Shown here: one piece after another, positions 1 through 8,785 of the stretch | Layout: the number at the start of each line of letters is the position of its first letter | Numbering within the stretch: position 1 is the first letter of the stretch | Notes under the pieces: model-generated | What the model was told of the DNA's origin: nothing | What the model saw: only the letters and a program-made list of their open reading frames with translations | The model's database searches: none | From: Tenacibaculum jejuense | GTDB lineage: Bacteria > Bacteroidota > Bacteroidia > Flavobacteriales > Flavobacteriaceae | Assembly: GCF_900198195.1 (NCBI RefSeq) | Contig: NZ_LT899436.1 | Span: 3,687,001 to 3,751,000, forward strand | Length of the DNA: 64,000 nt | Direction of reading: 5' to 3' | Position numbers and translations under genes: made by a program

Positions 1-2
1 GG

Positions 3-515
3 AAAGAATTATTAAGAAATTCTTCAAAAAAGACTATTGGAAGATTAGACAGTAGATATTTGGGTATCGACAGAAAAGAAACTGGTACGCGCCCAGATTA
101 TAGTCCTGAGCTAGTGTCTTGGTTACATTCATTTACACCTGCGATAAATTATTACACACAAAATATTTTAAAATTTAAAACAGACGTAAAATACAATATG
201 TTTGGACCTGTACGTCCTTGGGATTTTTCTAACAATAATGCTCGAGAAAATTTAAGAAAAGCTATGGCTGAAAATCCATACTTACAACTTTTAGTACAAT
301 CTGGTTATTATGATGGAGCTACAACATATAGTGCTGCGAAATACACAATGGGTAAAATTGATCCTAGTGGAAAATTAAAAAACAGAATGTCTTTTAAAGG
401 ATATCGTAGCGGACATATGATGTATTTAAGAAAAGAGGATTTAAAGAAAGCCAACGACGATTTGAGAGCTTTTATTTTAAAAAGTTCAAAAAATATTGGT
501 GCTGCAAAATATTAA
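3..515 (+). CDS. S10 family serine carboxypeptidase, C-terminal part
   Basis: The frame is open from the window edge, so the 5' end lies outside; about 170 residues are visible. They match the C-terminal part of Bacteroidota peptidase S10 (serine carboxypeptidase) proteins. A QSGYYDGAT stretch is followed by FKGYRSGHMMY, in which the SGH histidine is the expected catalytic His of the Ser-Asp-His triad. The Ser and oxyanion residues would be upstream. The family removes C-terminal residues from peptides and is usually exported. The TTG at 60 is internal, because clear family sequence continues upstream of it. The family call is secure; the substrate is unknown. Confidence 0.85.
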   Translation, partial: KELLRNSSKKTIGRLDSRYLGIDRKETGTRPDYSPELVSWLHSFTPAINYYTQNILKFKTDVKYNMFGPVRPWDFSNNNARENLRKAMAENPYLQLLVQSGYYDGATTYSAAKYTMGKIDPSGKLKNRMSFKGYRSGHMMYLRKEDLKKANDDLRAFILKSSKNIGAAKY

Positions 516-571
516 TGATCTGTAACTTTTTTTAGTTTCTTGATACTAATTGTGTATAAATTAATATAACC

Positions 572-1123
572 ATGATAGAAACTTTTAAAGAATTAGTAGC
601 GTATTTGAAAAACCCAGTTTTAGAAGAAGATCCAAACACAGATTTACAATATAGATTAAAAAAATTTGGTCATCTTTTTATTATTAGTGTTGTTTCTATT
701 GGACTATTAACTCCAATTCTTGCTTTAATTGAAGCTTCTGGTCTTATAAACATGGATAATCATGCTGTTGTAGAAATGATGGAAAACCTTCCTAAAATTG
801 CGGTTTTCTTCTTTGCAGCAGTGTTTGCTCCTTTAATTGAAGAAGTAATATTTAGAGGTCCTTTAACAATATTTAAAGAAAAAAAATCATTCAAGTTTGG
901 TTTTTACATCTTTGCTATACTTTTTGGTTTAGTTCACATTACCAATTATACAATAACTACCAACGTGCTTTTATTATTACCTGTTTTGGTGGCGCCCCAA
1001 ATTATTTTAGGCGGTTACTTAGGATTTATTAGAATTCGATTTGGTTTAGGTTGGAGTATTTTATTGCATGCTTGTTATAATGCTTTCTTTATTTCTCTTA
1101 GCTTTGCAGGTCTTTCAACGTAA
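572..1123 (+). CDS. CPBP family intramembrane metalloprotease
   Basis: This 183-residue polytopic membrane protein carries the three CPBP (CAAX-protease/Abi) motifs. EEVIFR has E90, E91 and R95; FGLVH has H122; HACYN has H166 and N170. These residues form the intramembrane metal site in the family. Four to five hydrophobic segments surround them. Family members cleave prenylated or other membrane-embedded substrates, and some bacterial ones act in bacteriocin self-immunity; nothing here fixes the substrate. It lies 56 nt after the carboxypeptidase and 7 nt before the TIGR02757 gene, so it is probably co-transcribed with the latter. Confidence 0.88.
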   Translation: MIETFKELVAYLKNPVLEEDPNTDLQYRLKKFGHLFIISVVSIGLLTPILALIEASGLINMDNHAVVEMMENLPKIAVFFFAAVFAPLIEEVIFRGPLTIFKEKKSFKFGFYIFAILFGLVHITNYTITTNVLLLLPVLVAPQIILGGYLGFIRIRFGLGWSILLHACYNAFFISLSFAGLST

Positions 1124-1130
1124 ATAATTC

Positions 1131-1895
1131 ATGAATCAAAAAGAACTCAAAGATTTTTTAGACGAAAAAGCTGATTTTTATGAAAATTTAGATTTTATTA
1201 GCAGCGATCCAATACAAATTCCGCATTCATTCTCTTTAAAAGAAGATATTGAAATAGCAGGGTTTCTTTCTTCTATCATTGCTTGGGGAAATCGTACTAT
1301 GATCATTAAAAATGCTAAACGTATGATGGATTTAATGGGGAATTCTCCTTACGACTTTGTTTTACATCATACAGAAGACCATCTTGATAAGTTTGAAGGA
1401 TTTGTTCATAGAACTTTTAATGCAGATGATTTTAAATTCTTCATTAGATCTTTAAAAAATATTTACCAGAATCATAACGGATTAGAGGCAGTTTTACTTC
1501 CGGCTGAAAAAGCGGATAATTATCAATTAGCCATACATAATTTTAAAAAGATTTTTTTTGAAATACCACATTTACAGAGAACCGAAAAGCATATTTCAGA
1601 TCCTGTAAAAGGTTCAGCAGCAAAACGTATTAACATGTTTTTACGCTGGATGGTTCGAGATAACAAGAAAGGCGTTGATTTTGGTATTTGGAAAACTCAT
1701 CAAACCAAAAACTTACACTGTCCGCTAGATGTTCATACTGGAAATATTGCTAGAAAACTTGGTATTTTAACTCGCAAACAAAACGACTGGAAATCTATTC
1801 AAGAATTAGATCAAACGTTAAGACTTTTTGATCCTAATGATCCTGTCAAATATGATTTTTCACTCTTTGGTTTAGGAGTTTTTGAAAAATTCTAA
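1131..1895 (+). CDS. TIGR02757 family protein (DUF2400)
   Basis: A 254-residue protein with the hallmarks of TIGR02757: an N-terminal IESDPIQIPH-like segment (here SSDPIQIPHSF), then IAGFLSSIIAWGNR near residue 50, and a C-terminal LDVHTGNIARKLG block. The length is normal for the family, which is widespread in Bacteroidota. The fold may be related to helix-hairpin-helix DNA glycosylases, but no activity is established to my knowledge. It starts 7 nt after the CPBP protease gene. It is probably cytoplasmic, since no signal peptide is visible. Confidence 0.85.
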   Translation: MNQKELKDFLDEKADFYENLDFISSDPIQIPHSFSLKEDIEIAGFLSSIIAWGNRTMIIKNAKRMMDLMGNSPYDFVLHHTEDHLDKFEGFVHRTFNADDFKFFIRSLKNIYQNHNGLEAVLLPAEKADNYQLAIHNFKKIFFEIPHLQRTEKHISDPVKGSAAKRINMFLRWMVRDNKKGVDFGIWKTHQTKNLHCPLDVHTGNIARKLGILTRKQNDWKSIQELDQTLRLFDPNDPVKYDFSLFGLGVFEKF

Positions 1896-2016
1896 CTGAT
1901 TTACCGTTCTTTTTTTAATTCTCAATTATATCTCAAATATATATTGCGTAGCTACTCTTTCATGCTAAAATTAAGCGATTATACATCTGACGATCTTATT
2001 CTTTTTCTATTGTAAT

Positions 2017-2024
2017 TATATTTG
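2017..2024 (+). promoter_or_regulatory. Putative -7 element for the beta-helix lipoprotein gene
   Basis: TATATTTG matches the Bacteroidota -7 consensus TAnnTTTG and lies 39 nt before the ATG at 2063. No TTG is seen at the usual -33 distance, so support is partial. Confidence 0.4.
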
Positions 2025-2062
2025 AAACTTCATTACCCTATAAGTTACTGAAAAACAAAACA

Positions 2063-4759
2063 ATGCTTACAACAAAGTTCAAACTTCCTTCAATCATAGC
2101 TATTATTCTTATCTTTTTTTCTTGCAATACAAATGAGAAAAAAGATCGTGAAAACCATGAGGTAAAAGTTGATATCAAAAAAACTGAAACAAACAGAAAA
2201 AACACAGATTCGCTAACTGTAAATAACAAAATAAATAACGAAATAGAAAACAGTTTATACAAAGCTTTTGTAAATAATAAAAAGACAGTTTTTATTTATG
2301 AAAAAAACAATTTCGAAAGTAACAAGCTCTTGAAATTAAACCATGGTGATCAGTTAGACATTATAGAGTTTACAGATAAATTTGAAAAACTTCCTTCAAA
2401 CAAAACATACGATTATTACGGAAAATGGGTAAAGGTTGTTTTCCAAAAAAATGCACAAACACAAATTACTGGGTATGTATTTGATGACTTTTTAGACTAT
2501 CAAGTTACTCCTGAAACTATAAATTCAGGAATAAAGAAAGATACAGTCTATGTTTCTGATGTAAAAGGTTTTGTAACTGCTCTTTCATCTAATAGAGTTA
2601 TTTGGATTGATGCAGAAAAATTAAACTTAGAAGAATTTGTTCAGGAGAATGAAAATGAATTATCCACTTTTGATTTTTACTCTGATGAAGATTTAGAAAT
2701 TGAAGACGAAACTTACTTTATTTCTGAACCTTTTAGAACTTTAGGTCTTAGTGGTTATCACAATATGGAAATTCGAGGAAAGAATACACTTGTTCATATT
2801 GTTGTGAATGATTCAGATATGCATGTTTTAGATTTTTATAATTGTAGTAATATTTTAATCGATAATATTAATTTTTATCATGATATTCCTGGAGAATTTG
2901 TGGGAGCTTGTGAAGGCGAAGTGGTAACCTACACGAAATGCAACAACTTTAATATTCAAAATTCACATTTTGATGGCAGTGGAACAATTGGCAGTTTTAT
3001 TTCTGAAAGTAACAATTTCAACTTTTTAAATTGTGAGTTCTACAACAATAGTGATTATGGTATTTACATTTATAATAGTTTTGAAATTGATGTAAATAGA
3101 TGTGATTTTCACGACAATAAAGCTTATACTTTATTCGAGACCGATTTTAAAAGATCTGAAGAAAACACTAGACTAACGTTGACAGAATGCTATATAAAAG
3201 ATAATCAAACTCACATGTCTATTTTTGATGTTGAACATAATTATGGAGAAGCAGCTGTAGGCGAACTCTATTTTAAAGTTGATCGTTGTGAAATCACTGA
3301 TAATGAAACTGGAAAAAATATATTTAATTTTTCAAGATCTACTAGAGCTAATATCTCTATTTCAAATTCTAACATTCAACGTAACACTTCTACCAAAAAC
3401 AAATTAATGATTAATAGTAGTAAGCATCGTAATTTTAACCTTACTCTAAAAAACACTTCTATTATCAACAATAAAGAGTTTTATGGTTTTATTAATGAAA
3501 CTGAGAATGCAATTAAAGAAGAAAAATTAATCCAAAAAAACATTTTCAATACCGCTTCAGATACTATTCTTAATCAATACAACACCTTTAAAAACAAGGA
3601 AGGAGAAGTAATGTTTTTAAGAGATTTTAAAAATCTAAAATTTGATAAAACTACAAAACAGCTTTCTGTTAATGGTCATTTATTAACTGGAAAACATCGT
3701 ATCAACTTTGAAGAAGCGAACGATGCTTTATTTCATTATTCTATAGACTTAAGTGGAAAGTTTGTTGCTGAAGGGAATTTCTATGAAGGTAAACTAAATG
3801 GTCCGTGGAAAATTAAACTTGGAAAAAATGTATATAGAAATGAATATCTTTTTAATTACTCAAATGGTAATTTAGATGGTCATGCCAAATTGTATACTTA
3901 TGTTGCAGTTAACGAGAATAAAAAACACTATTTATCTAGGGAATATGTTCTTGTTTCTGAAGGGAACTTTAAAGATGGTATAAAAAATGGAATTTGGAAA
4001 TACTACTTCAAAAATGGGAAACTTCAACGTCAAATTACTTATGAAGATGGACAACCTGTTGGACCCTTTTTATATTATTTTCCTGATGGAACTCTTCGAG
4101 AAAAAAGAACAGATATTTCGAATAACAATGGAGAAACTATATATTATTATCCAAACGGAGAAATAGAAAGTAATATTACTTATGTAGATGGAAAGATTAA
4201 TATTAAAAAAAGTTCTTTTTATGATAATGAAGGGAAAAAAATTAAGCCTGTAGAAATTGATTCCTATTGGATTAAAGATAAAAATGGGGTTATTGAAAGT
4301 TTTGTTGATTTAACTTCTAAAAAATACAAGAATAAAGTTCACATTCACTATTCTAAACAAACCAAAAAACTCTTAGGTTATGTATACTATAAAAATGGAA
4401 AACCATATAATTTAGTAAAATCGATACTACAAAAACAAAACACAAATTACGCTAACTTAACCTTAAAAACTAACAAAGGTGATTTAGAAACAATATATTT
4501 TGATCATAACAACTCCATTAAAAAAGACTATACTATTATAACTAATGATCAAGGTGCTATAAAGTATGTTTTATTTATTGATGACAACAATCTTAAATCT
4601 ATTTTTAAATATGGTGGTAAATATGATTTAGTAACTAAATCTGAGCAATATAAAATACTAGATGATAAAGCAATAAAGCATGGAGTTTCAAAAAAATATA
4701 CCGAATATGGACTACTTAACGAATACAAAGAGTTTATTGACGGTGAAATAAAAAAATAA
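2063..4759 (+). CDS. Lipoprotein with SH3-like, right-handed beta-helix and MORN-type repeats
   Basis: An 898-residue protein with a lipoprotein signal ending in FFSC (Cys about 21), so it is probably anchored in the envelope. Residues 70-145 look like a bacterial SH3-type domain ending in GYVFDDFL. Residues 225-470 are regular asparagine-rich strands (repeats like NFNIQNSHFDGS and NFLNCEFYNNSDYGIYIYNS) typical of right-handed parallel beta-helix (NosD/pectate-lyase-like) proteins. Residues 560-720 hold YwqK/MORN-2-type repeats such as GNFKDGIKNGIWKYY and YYPNGEIESNITY. No enzymatic residues can be assigned. It stands alone, with gaps on both sides. The domain calls come from repeat rhythm only; the function is unknown. 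Confidence 0.75.
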   Translation: MLTTKFKLPSIIAIILIFFSCNTNEKKDRENHEVKVDIKKTETNRKNTDSLTVNNKINNEIENSLYKAFVNNKKTVFIYEKNNFESNKLLKLNHGDQLDIIEFTDKFEKLPSNKTYDYYGKWVKVVFQKNAQTQITGYVFDDFLDYQVTPETINSGIKKDTVYVSDVKGFVTALSSNRVIWIDAEKLNLEEFVQENENELSTFDFYSDEDLEIEDETYFISEPFRTLGLSGYHNMEIRGKNTLVHIVVNDSDMHVLDFYNCSNILIDNINFYHDIPGEFVGACEGEVVTYTKCNNFNIQNSHFDGSGTIGSFISESNNFNFLNCEFYNNSDYGIYIYNSFEIDVNRCDFHDNKAYTLFETDFKRSEENTRLTLTECYIKDNQTHMSIFDVEHNYGEAAVGELYFKVDRCEITDNETGKNIFNFSRSTRANISISNSNIQRNTSTKNKLMINSSKHRNFNLTLKNTSIINNKEFYGFINETENAIKEEKLIQKNIFNTASDTILNQYNTFKNKEGEVMFLRDFKNLKFDKTTKQLSVNGHLLTGKHRINFEEANDALFHYSIDLSGKFVAEGNFYEGKLNGPWKIKLGKNVYRNEYLFNYSNGNLDGHAKLYTYVAVNENKKHYLSREYVLVSEGNFKDGIKNGIWKYYFKNGKLQRQITYEDGQPVGPFLYYFPDGTLREKRTDISNNNGETIYYYPNGEIESNITYVDGKINIKKSSFYDNEGKKIKPVEIDSYWIKDKNGVIESFVDLTSKKYKNKVHIHYSKQTKKLLGYVYYKNGKPYNLVKSILQKQNTNYANLTLKTNKGDLETIYFDHNNSIKKDYTIITNDQGAIKYVLFIDDNNLKSIFKYGGKYDLVTKSEQYKILDDKAIKHGVSKKYTEYGLLNEYKEFIDGEIKK

Positions 4760-4919
4760 TAATTACCTATTAAAAAATAAAAAACCTCATATTTTCGCAT
4801 TATTTACAGCAAGTTACAGAATAATGATAAACTTTTCTTGATCAATGTTTTATTTATAACAAAAAAAGTTGCTCATATCAAATATTTAACTATTTTTAGC
4901 TTTTTAAAACTAAACTATA

Positions 4920-5489
4920 ATGAAAAATGCTATTACTGAGATGAAGAGTTTAGATATACTTGTTGATTCTTTATCTACAAAACAATACGAAGGAATTAAA
5001 ACTTCTTTGATTTCTAATAATAGAACTAGAATTAACATGTTAAGTTTTGATATTCACTTACAGAATTATAATTTTTTATGTGAAGAATCTTCTTTAAAAA
5101 AAGATATATTTTCACTTAAACATTTAGCAAAGAAATATACTTGGGAAAATAATGTTGAGCATATTTTATCTAAGAATTCTTTTGAAGCGCTTATTTTAAC
5201 TGATATTAATAGAAATATTCTTTGGGTAAATGATGGGTTTTCTAAAATGACTGGATATCCTAAAAATTACGCTATTAGAAAAACACCAAGTTTTTTACAA
5301 GGACGATCTACATCCGCTGAAGTTAGGGAAAGAATTAAACAAAAACTTCAATTAGGTAATCCATTTAAAGAGGTTATCATCAATCATAAAAAAGATAAAA
5401 CAGAATATAAATGTGAAATACATATTTTCCCATTAAAGGATAATAATCAAGTAACACATTTTTTAGCGCTTGAAAAACAAATTGCTTAG
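4920..5489 (+). CDS. Single PAS-domain protein, LOV-like but lacking the photoactive cysteine
   Basis: A 189-residue soluble protein. Residues 85-188 form a PAS domain closely resembling LOV domains: ILWVNDGFSKMTGY at 100-113, FLQG at 125-128 and a C-terminal HFLALEKQIA strand. In true LOV photoreceptors the GxNCRFLQG motif supplies the flavin-adduct cysteine. Here the aligned sequence is RKTPSFLQG, with Pro123 in the cysteine position, so no cysteinyl photochemistry is expected. The N-terminal 80 residues are helical and unassigned. There is no kinase, GGDEF or HTH output domain, so it may work by protein interaction. A TTG-N19-TATTTTTA promoter-like pair lies at 4869-4898. Confidence 0.8.
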   Translation: MKNAITEMKSLDILVDSLSTKQYEGIKTSLISNNRTRINMLSFDIHLQNYNFLCEESSLKKDIFSLKHLAKKYTWENNVEHILSKNSFEALILTDINRNILWVNDGFSKMTGYPKNYAIRKTPSFLQGRSTSAEVRERIKQKLQLGNPFKEVIINHKKDKTEYKCEIHIFPLKDNNQVTHFLALEKQIA

Positions 5490-5517
5490 TTTTTAAGTAA
5501 TCTTACAATACATAAAA

Positions 5518-5552
5518 AAACCTTGAAATTTATTTATAAAATTTCAAGGTTT
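5518..5552 (+). terminator. Hairpin terminator after the PAS gene
   Basis: Perfect 13-base inverted repeat (5518-5530 with 5540-5552), 9-base loop, A-rich before and T-rich after. It lies 28 nt past the PAS stop codon. Confidence 0.75.
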
Positions 5553-5832
5553 CTGGTTTTAAAACTTATACTTACCTTACAATATCTACAATCTTAAATA
5601 AGCTAAAAAACACTTACAGCAAACTTAAATTACAGAAAAAGATAAAACATATTCGAAAATAGATTCTGTAGCAGCGAAAAAAAAATAGTATTACAAACAC
5701 GCATTACAATAGTTATTTTTGACGCAGAAAAAACTAAATAAGGTTAATTTCAATTAAAATTTAGACCTAAAAATATCACATTTTTTGGTATAAAGTAATT
5801 TACCTCAAACAAACCTACTAATAATTAATGTA
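5553..5832. other. A+T-rich intergenic region upstream of the propeller operon
   Basis: Together with the terminator this is a 343-base gap. I see no credible small ORF or RNA gene. TATTTTTG at 5714-5721 fits the -7 consensus on the plus strand, 111 nt before the next start, without a clear -33 TTG. Confidence 0.4.
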
Positions 5833-7041
5833 ATGCTACCAATAAAAAAAACAATACTAATTCCCTTAACCATACTCTTCTGTAACTACCTATATGGACA
5901 GTTTACAATAAAATCTGTAAACACTGATGGCCCTGTTACATCTAGTGTTATGCTCTCAGAAAAAGATTGGTTTCATAACACACTAAACAAGAAAGTAACT
6001 TATGATAAAACAGTTAAAGATGTACTCATTATAAACAGAGGTGATGGACTTTTAACTTGTTATGATTCTAAATTTAAAAAACAATGGACTTTTAAACATT
6101 TTGATACTATAAGACTTAATAATGGTAGTAATCATTTTTTTTACAAAGATGGTACAATCTTCTCAGCTTACATGACAGGAAATATTTATGCCATAAACGC
6201 GAAAAACGGTGTTCCTTTCTGGGCTAGTAAAGTGGGAGCAAGAGATGGTGCAGCAAATCATTTTACTTCTCAATCTTTAGCAATAACTGAAGGTAAATTA
6301 TTTCTAACATCTCGAACTAGTAGAAACTTGTATGCCATAAATTCTTCAAATGGTTCATTAGTATGGAATTATAAATTAGTATCTCCGCATAGCTACAGAC
6401 CTTATTTAGCTATAAACGATAAAATTTTCATTAATAATGATCCGTTGATTAATTCTTTTGAAACTGAATCAGGCACTCCTTTAATTCAGAAGAATTTTGA
6501 ATCGAATCTTGGTAAAGCTGTAACCAATGGAAAACTCATCATTGTTCCTGTAACTAGAGGAGATAAAATTGTTAGTTTTTTACCTGATACTTTTGAAGAA
6601 AAATGGGAATTCACATTTAAAGCCCCGTATTACAACGTTGGTGAGAAAATATTTGTAGATAATAACAACGTGTATTTTGCCACAGAAACTGATAGTGATC
6701 ATTCAGGCGTATATTGTTTAAATGCAAATGATGGTAGTTTAATTTGGGAAAAAACTATCAAAGGTGATGTAGAGAAGTTTGAAAAACACAATGATATTAT
6801 ATATGGTTATACAAGTGATAAAATAATATTTTCAATTACTCTAAAAAATGGTGATTTAAAGAAAATCCAGACTAACTATCAACCAGTATCAAATATTCAA
6901 ATACATCATAAATTCTTGTACTACTATGCAAAAGAAGGATTAATTAGACACGAACTTGAAAGCAAGGAAGAAGAAATTATTATACCACATAGTGGAAAAG
7001 AAAGAGGAGCTAGAGATACACAAATATTATTTGTAAAATAA
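5833..7041 (+). CDS. Secreted PQQ-like beta-propeller repeat protein
   Basis: A 402-residue protein with a signal peptide ending near NYLYGQ. The mature part has PQQ/BamB-type propeller repeats, with blade motifs such as GNIYAINAKNGVPFWASKVG, NLYAINSSNGSLVWNYKL and GVYCLNANDGSLIWEKTI. The family is structural: it serves BamB-like assembly factors or, with extra residues, quinoproteins. No PQQ-ligand set is evident, so a binding or scaffold role is more likely. It ends 8 nt before a T9SS cargo gene and is probably co-transcribed with it. It has no sorting domain of its own. Confidence 0.75.
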   Translation: MLPIKKTILIPLTILFCNYLYGQFTIKSVNTDGPVTSSVMLSEKDWFHNTLNKKVTYDKTVKDVLIINRGDGLLTCYDSKFKKQWTFKHFDTIRLNNGSNHFFYKDGTIFSAYMTGNIYAINAKNGVPFWASKVGARDGAANHFTSQSLAITEGKLFLTSRTSRNLYAINSSNGSLVWNYKLVSPHSYRPYLAINDKIFINNDPLINSFETESGTPLIQKNFESNLGKAVTNGKLIIVPVTRGDKIVSFLPDTFEEKWEFTFKAPYYNVGEKIFVDNNNVYFATETDSDHSGVYCLNANDGSLIWEKTIKGDVEKFEKHNDIIYGYTSDKIIFSITLKNGDLKKIQTNYQPVSNIQIHHKFLYYYAKEGLIRHELESKEEEIIIPHSGKERGARDTQILFVK

Positions 7042-7049
7042 CACAATTT

Positions 7050-8126
7050 ATGATTAGAAACTTAAAGATGAATAGTAACATTTATTTAGTTGCGTTATTG
7101 TTTTTCAAAATAAACTCTTATGCTCAGGTAACATTACAACAACATCATTTTTTTGCTGTTGGAGATAGCATTGTTGAATATTATAATCGACTTCCTCAAA
7201 ATCCGATAGATTTAGGAGAACCAGGTGAAAATAAAGTGTGGGATTTCTCTAATTTAAATGCCATTGCTGTAAATAAACAAACTATAAAATTTCTTGACCC
7301 TAAAAAAACTCCGTTTCATACAGATTATCCTAATTCCAATATTGTTTTGTATTCAAACAATGGTTATGAAACATGGTCTTTTATGAAAATTACTGAAAAG
7401 AAAATAGCTAATTTAGGATATGGTTTATTTATTAATAAAGAAAAGCGTACAGGGAATTATGGTGGAATTGATATGAATTTACCGCTTAAATATCTAGAGA
7501 AATCTTCTAATGAAATTACCAATGAAAGAGTGCTATTTAAAGATAGAAAAGGACAAGATTCTATAAAAATAAAAACAGTTCACAAGCATAAATATGAAAT
7601 AGATTCATGGGGAGATGTTATTTTGCCTAAAGGAAGATTTTTATCATTACGGTTGAAGTATACTTTACATGTCACCAATTATACCTACCAAAAAAAGGCA
7701 GAAAAATGGGGTTTACTTAAAGAACCAGAAAAAACATCAACAATATCGTATAAATGGTGGACAGACGACAAGAATGCAAAATATCCAGTAGTGCAAATAG
7801 TCATGGATAATGCACATAAAAAACCGATAGTTGTTCAATATCTAGAAGCGACTCCTTTTTCAGAACTGCTTGATGAAGTTAAAGAAACTTCAATAAAAAT
7901 ATATCCAAATCCTGCTACTGAAAAGCTATTTGTTGAAATACCAACGACTGAAGAAACATATACCTCTATATATTCAATTCAAGGAAAAATGGTAAAGAAT
8001 TTAAAATCAAATATTTCAAAAATTGAAATCAATGTGAATGATTTACCTGTCGGTGTTTATTTGATTATTTCAAGGAGTAAAGTTGGTAAAATTATTGGTA
8101 AAAGTAAGTTTGTGAAAAAATTGTAA
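7050..8126 (+). CDS. Secreted protein with T9SS type A C-terminal sorting domain
   Basis: A 358-residue protein. The N-terminus has a signal peptide ending in INSYAQ. The start at 7050 gives a positively charged n-region; ATG 7068 is an alternative. The last 75 residues form a classic T9SS type A domain: IKIYPNPATEKLFVEIP, a middle strand YSIQGKMVKNL, then NDLPVGVYLIIS and a terminal KFVKKL. The cargo should cross the outer membrane by the Por/T9SS machinery. The N-terminal 270 residues resemble no family I can name. It follows the beta-propeller gene by 8 nt, so the two products may work together at the cell surface. Confidence 0.8.
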   Translation: MIRNLKMNSNIYLVALLFFKINSYAQVTLQQHHFFAVGDSIVEYYNRLPQNPIDLGEPGENKVWDFSNLNAIAVNKQTIKFLDPKKTPFHTDYPNSNIVLYSNNGYETWSFMKITEKKIANLGYGLFINKEKRTGNYGGIDMNLPLKYLEKSSNEITNERVLFKDRKGQDSIKIKTVHKHKYEIDSWGDVILPKGRFLSLRLKYTLHVTNYTYQKKAEKWGLLKEPEKTSTISYKWWTDDKNAKYPVVQIVMDNAHKKPIVVQYLEATPFSELLDEVKETSIKIYPNPATEKLFVEIPTTEETYTSIYSIQGKMVKNLKSNISKIEINVNDLPVGVYLIISRSKVGKIIGKSKFVKKL

Positions 8127-8278
8127 TCCGATCATCTACTAAATATGAAATTCAAATTTATAGAGATTCTCTTCTAAGCCTTAATCATAAATGAAAATCA
8201 TCTTTTAAATATAAATTTTTACTATCAAATATTAACTTAAACCTACTTTAAACAAAAAATAAGATAATTTTTTTATCA

Positions 8279-8304
8279 AAAACCCTACTCTTTGGCAGGG
8301 TTTT
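8279..8304. terminator. Bidirectional hairpin terminator
   Basis: AAAACCCT at 8279-8286 pairs with AGGGTTTT at 8297-8304 around a 10-base loop. It sits between the converging T9SS gene and the small lipoprotein gene and has A/T tracts on both sides. Confidence 0.65.
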
Positions 8305-8373
8305 CAAAATATCAGTAATTAATAAATTAAGCCAATTATAATTCCTAAGAAATAGGGAGTTATCATATTTACT

Positions 8374-8679
8374 CTAATTACAGTTTAATGCACTTAATAC
8401 TCTTTCAAAGTCATCTATATCGTCTTGAGCACTTGGACAATTTTCTGCTTCTTCTATAAAATCTTCTAAAACCTCTCGATATGCTATACAATTGGCCGTA
8501 GATTGATTTTGCGAATACAAAGCTCCTAAATCAATGATTTCTTCTAAAAGCTCAGTAAGTTCTTCTACATTACAAGATTGTCCAGAAAAGTCATCATCAT
8601 CATCGTCTTCGTTATTACAAGAAACAAACGAAAAACTAATAAGTAGTAAAACCGGAAATAAGTATTTAATTTTTATCAT
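8374..8679 (-). CDS. Small acidic lipoprotein of unknown function
   Basis: A 101-residue precursor with a lipoprotein signal ending FVSC (Cys about 21), followed by NNEDDDDDDF. The mature part is very acidic and mostly helical, with four further cysteines (QSCN, ANCI, ENCP, LNCN). Spaced this way they could form two disulfides in the periplasm or on the surface. I recognise no family. A minus-strand TAAGTTTG at 8714-8721 fits a -7 promoter element about 35 nt upstream. It is a single gene ending toward the terminator at 8279-8304. Confidence 0.75.
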   Translation of the reverse strand: MIKIKYLFPVLLLISFSFVSCNNEDDDDDDFSGQSCNVEELTELLEEIIDLGALYSQNQSTANCIAYREVLEDFIEEAENCPSAQDDIDDFERVLSALNCN

Positions 8680-8785
8680 TCTAAATAAATTTTTAAGTTA
8701 ATTATTACGGTAACAAACTTATATTTCATTTAAAATTATAACTATCCCCATATTTAAGGATTTACATACCTATTATAACTAGTAA

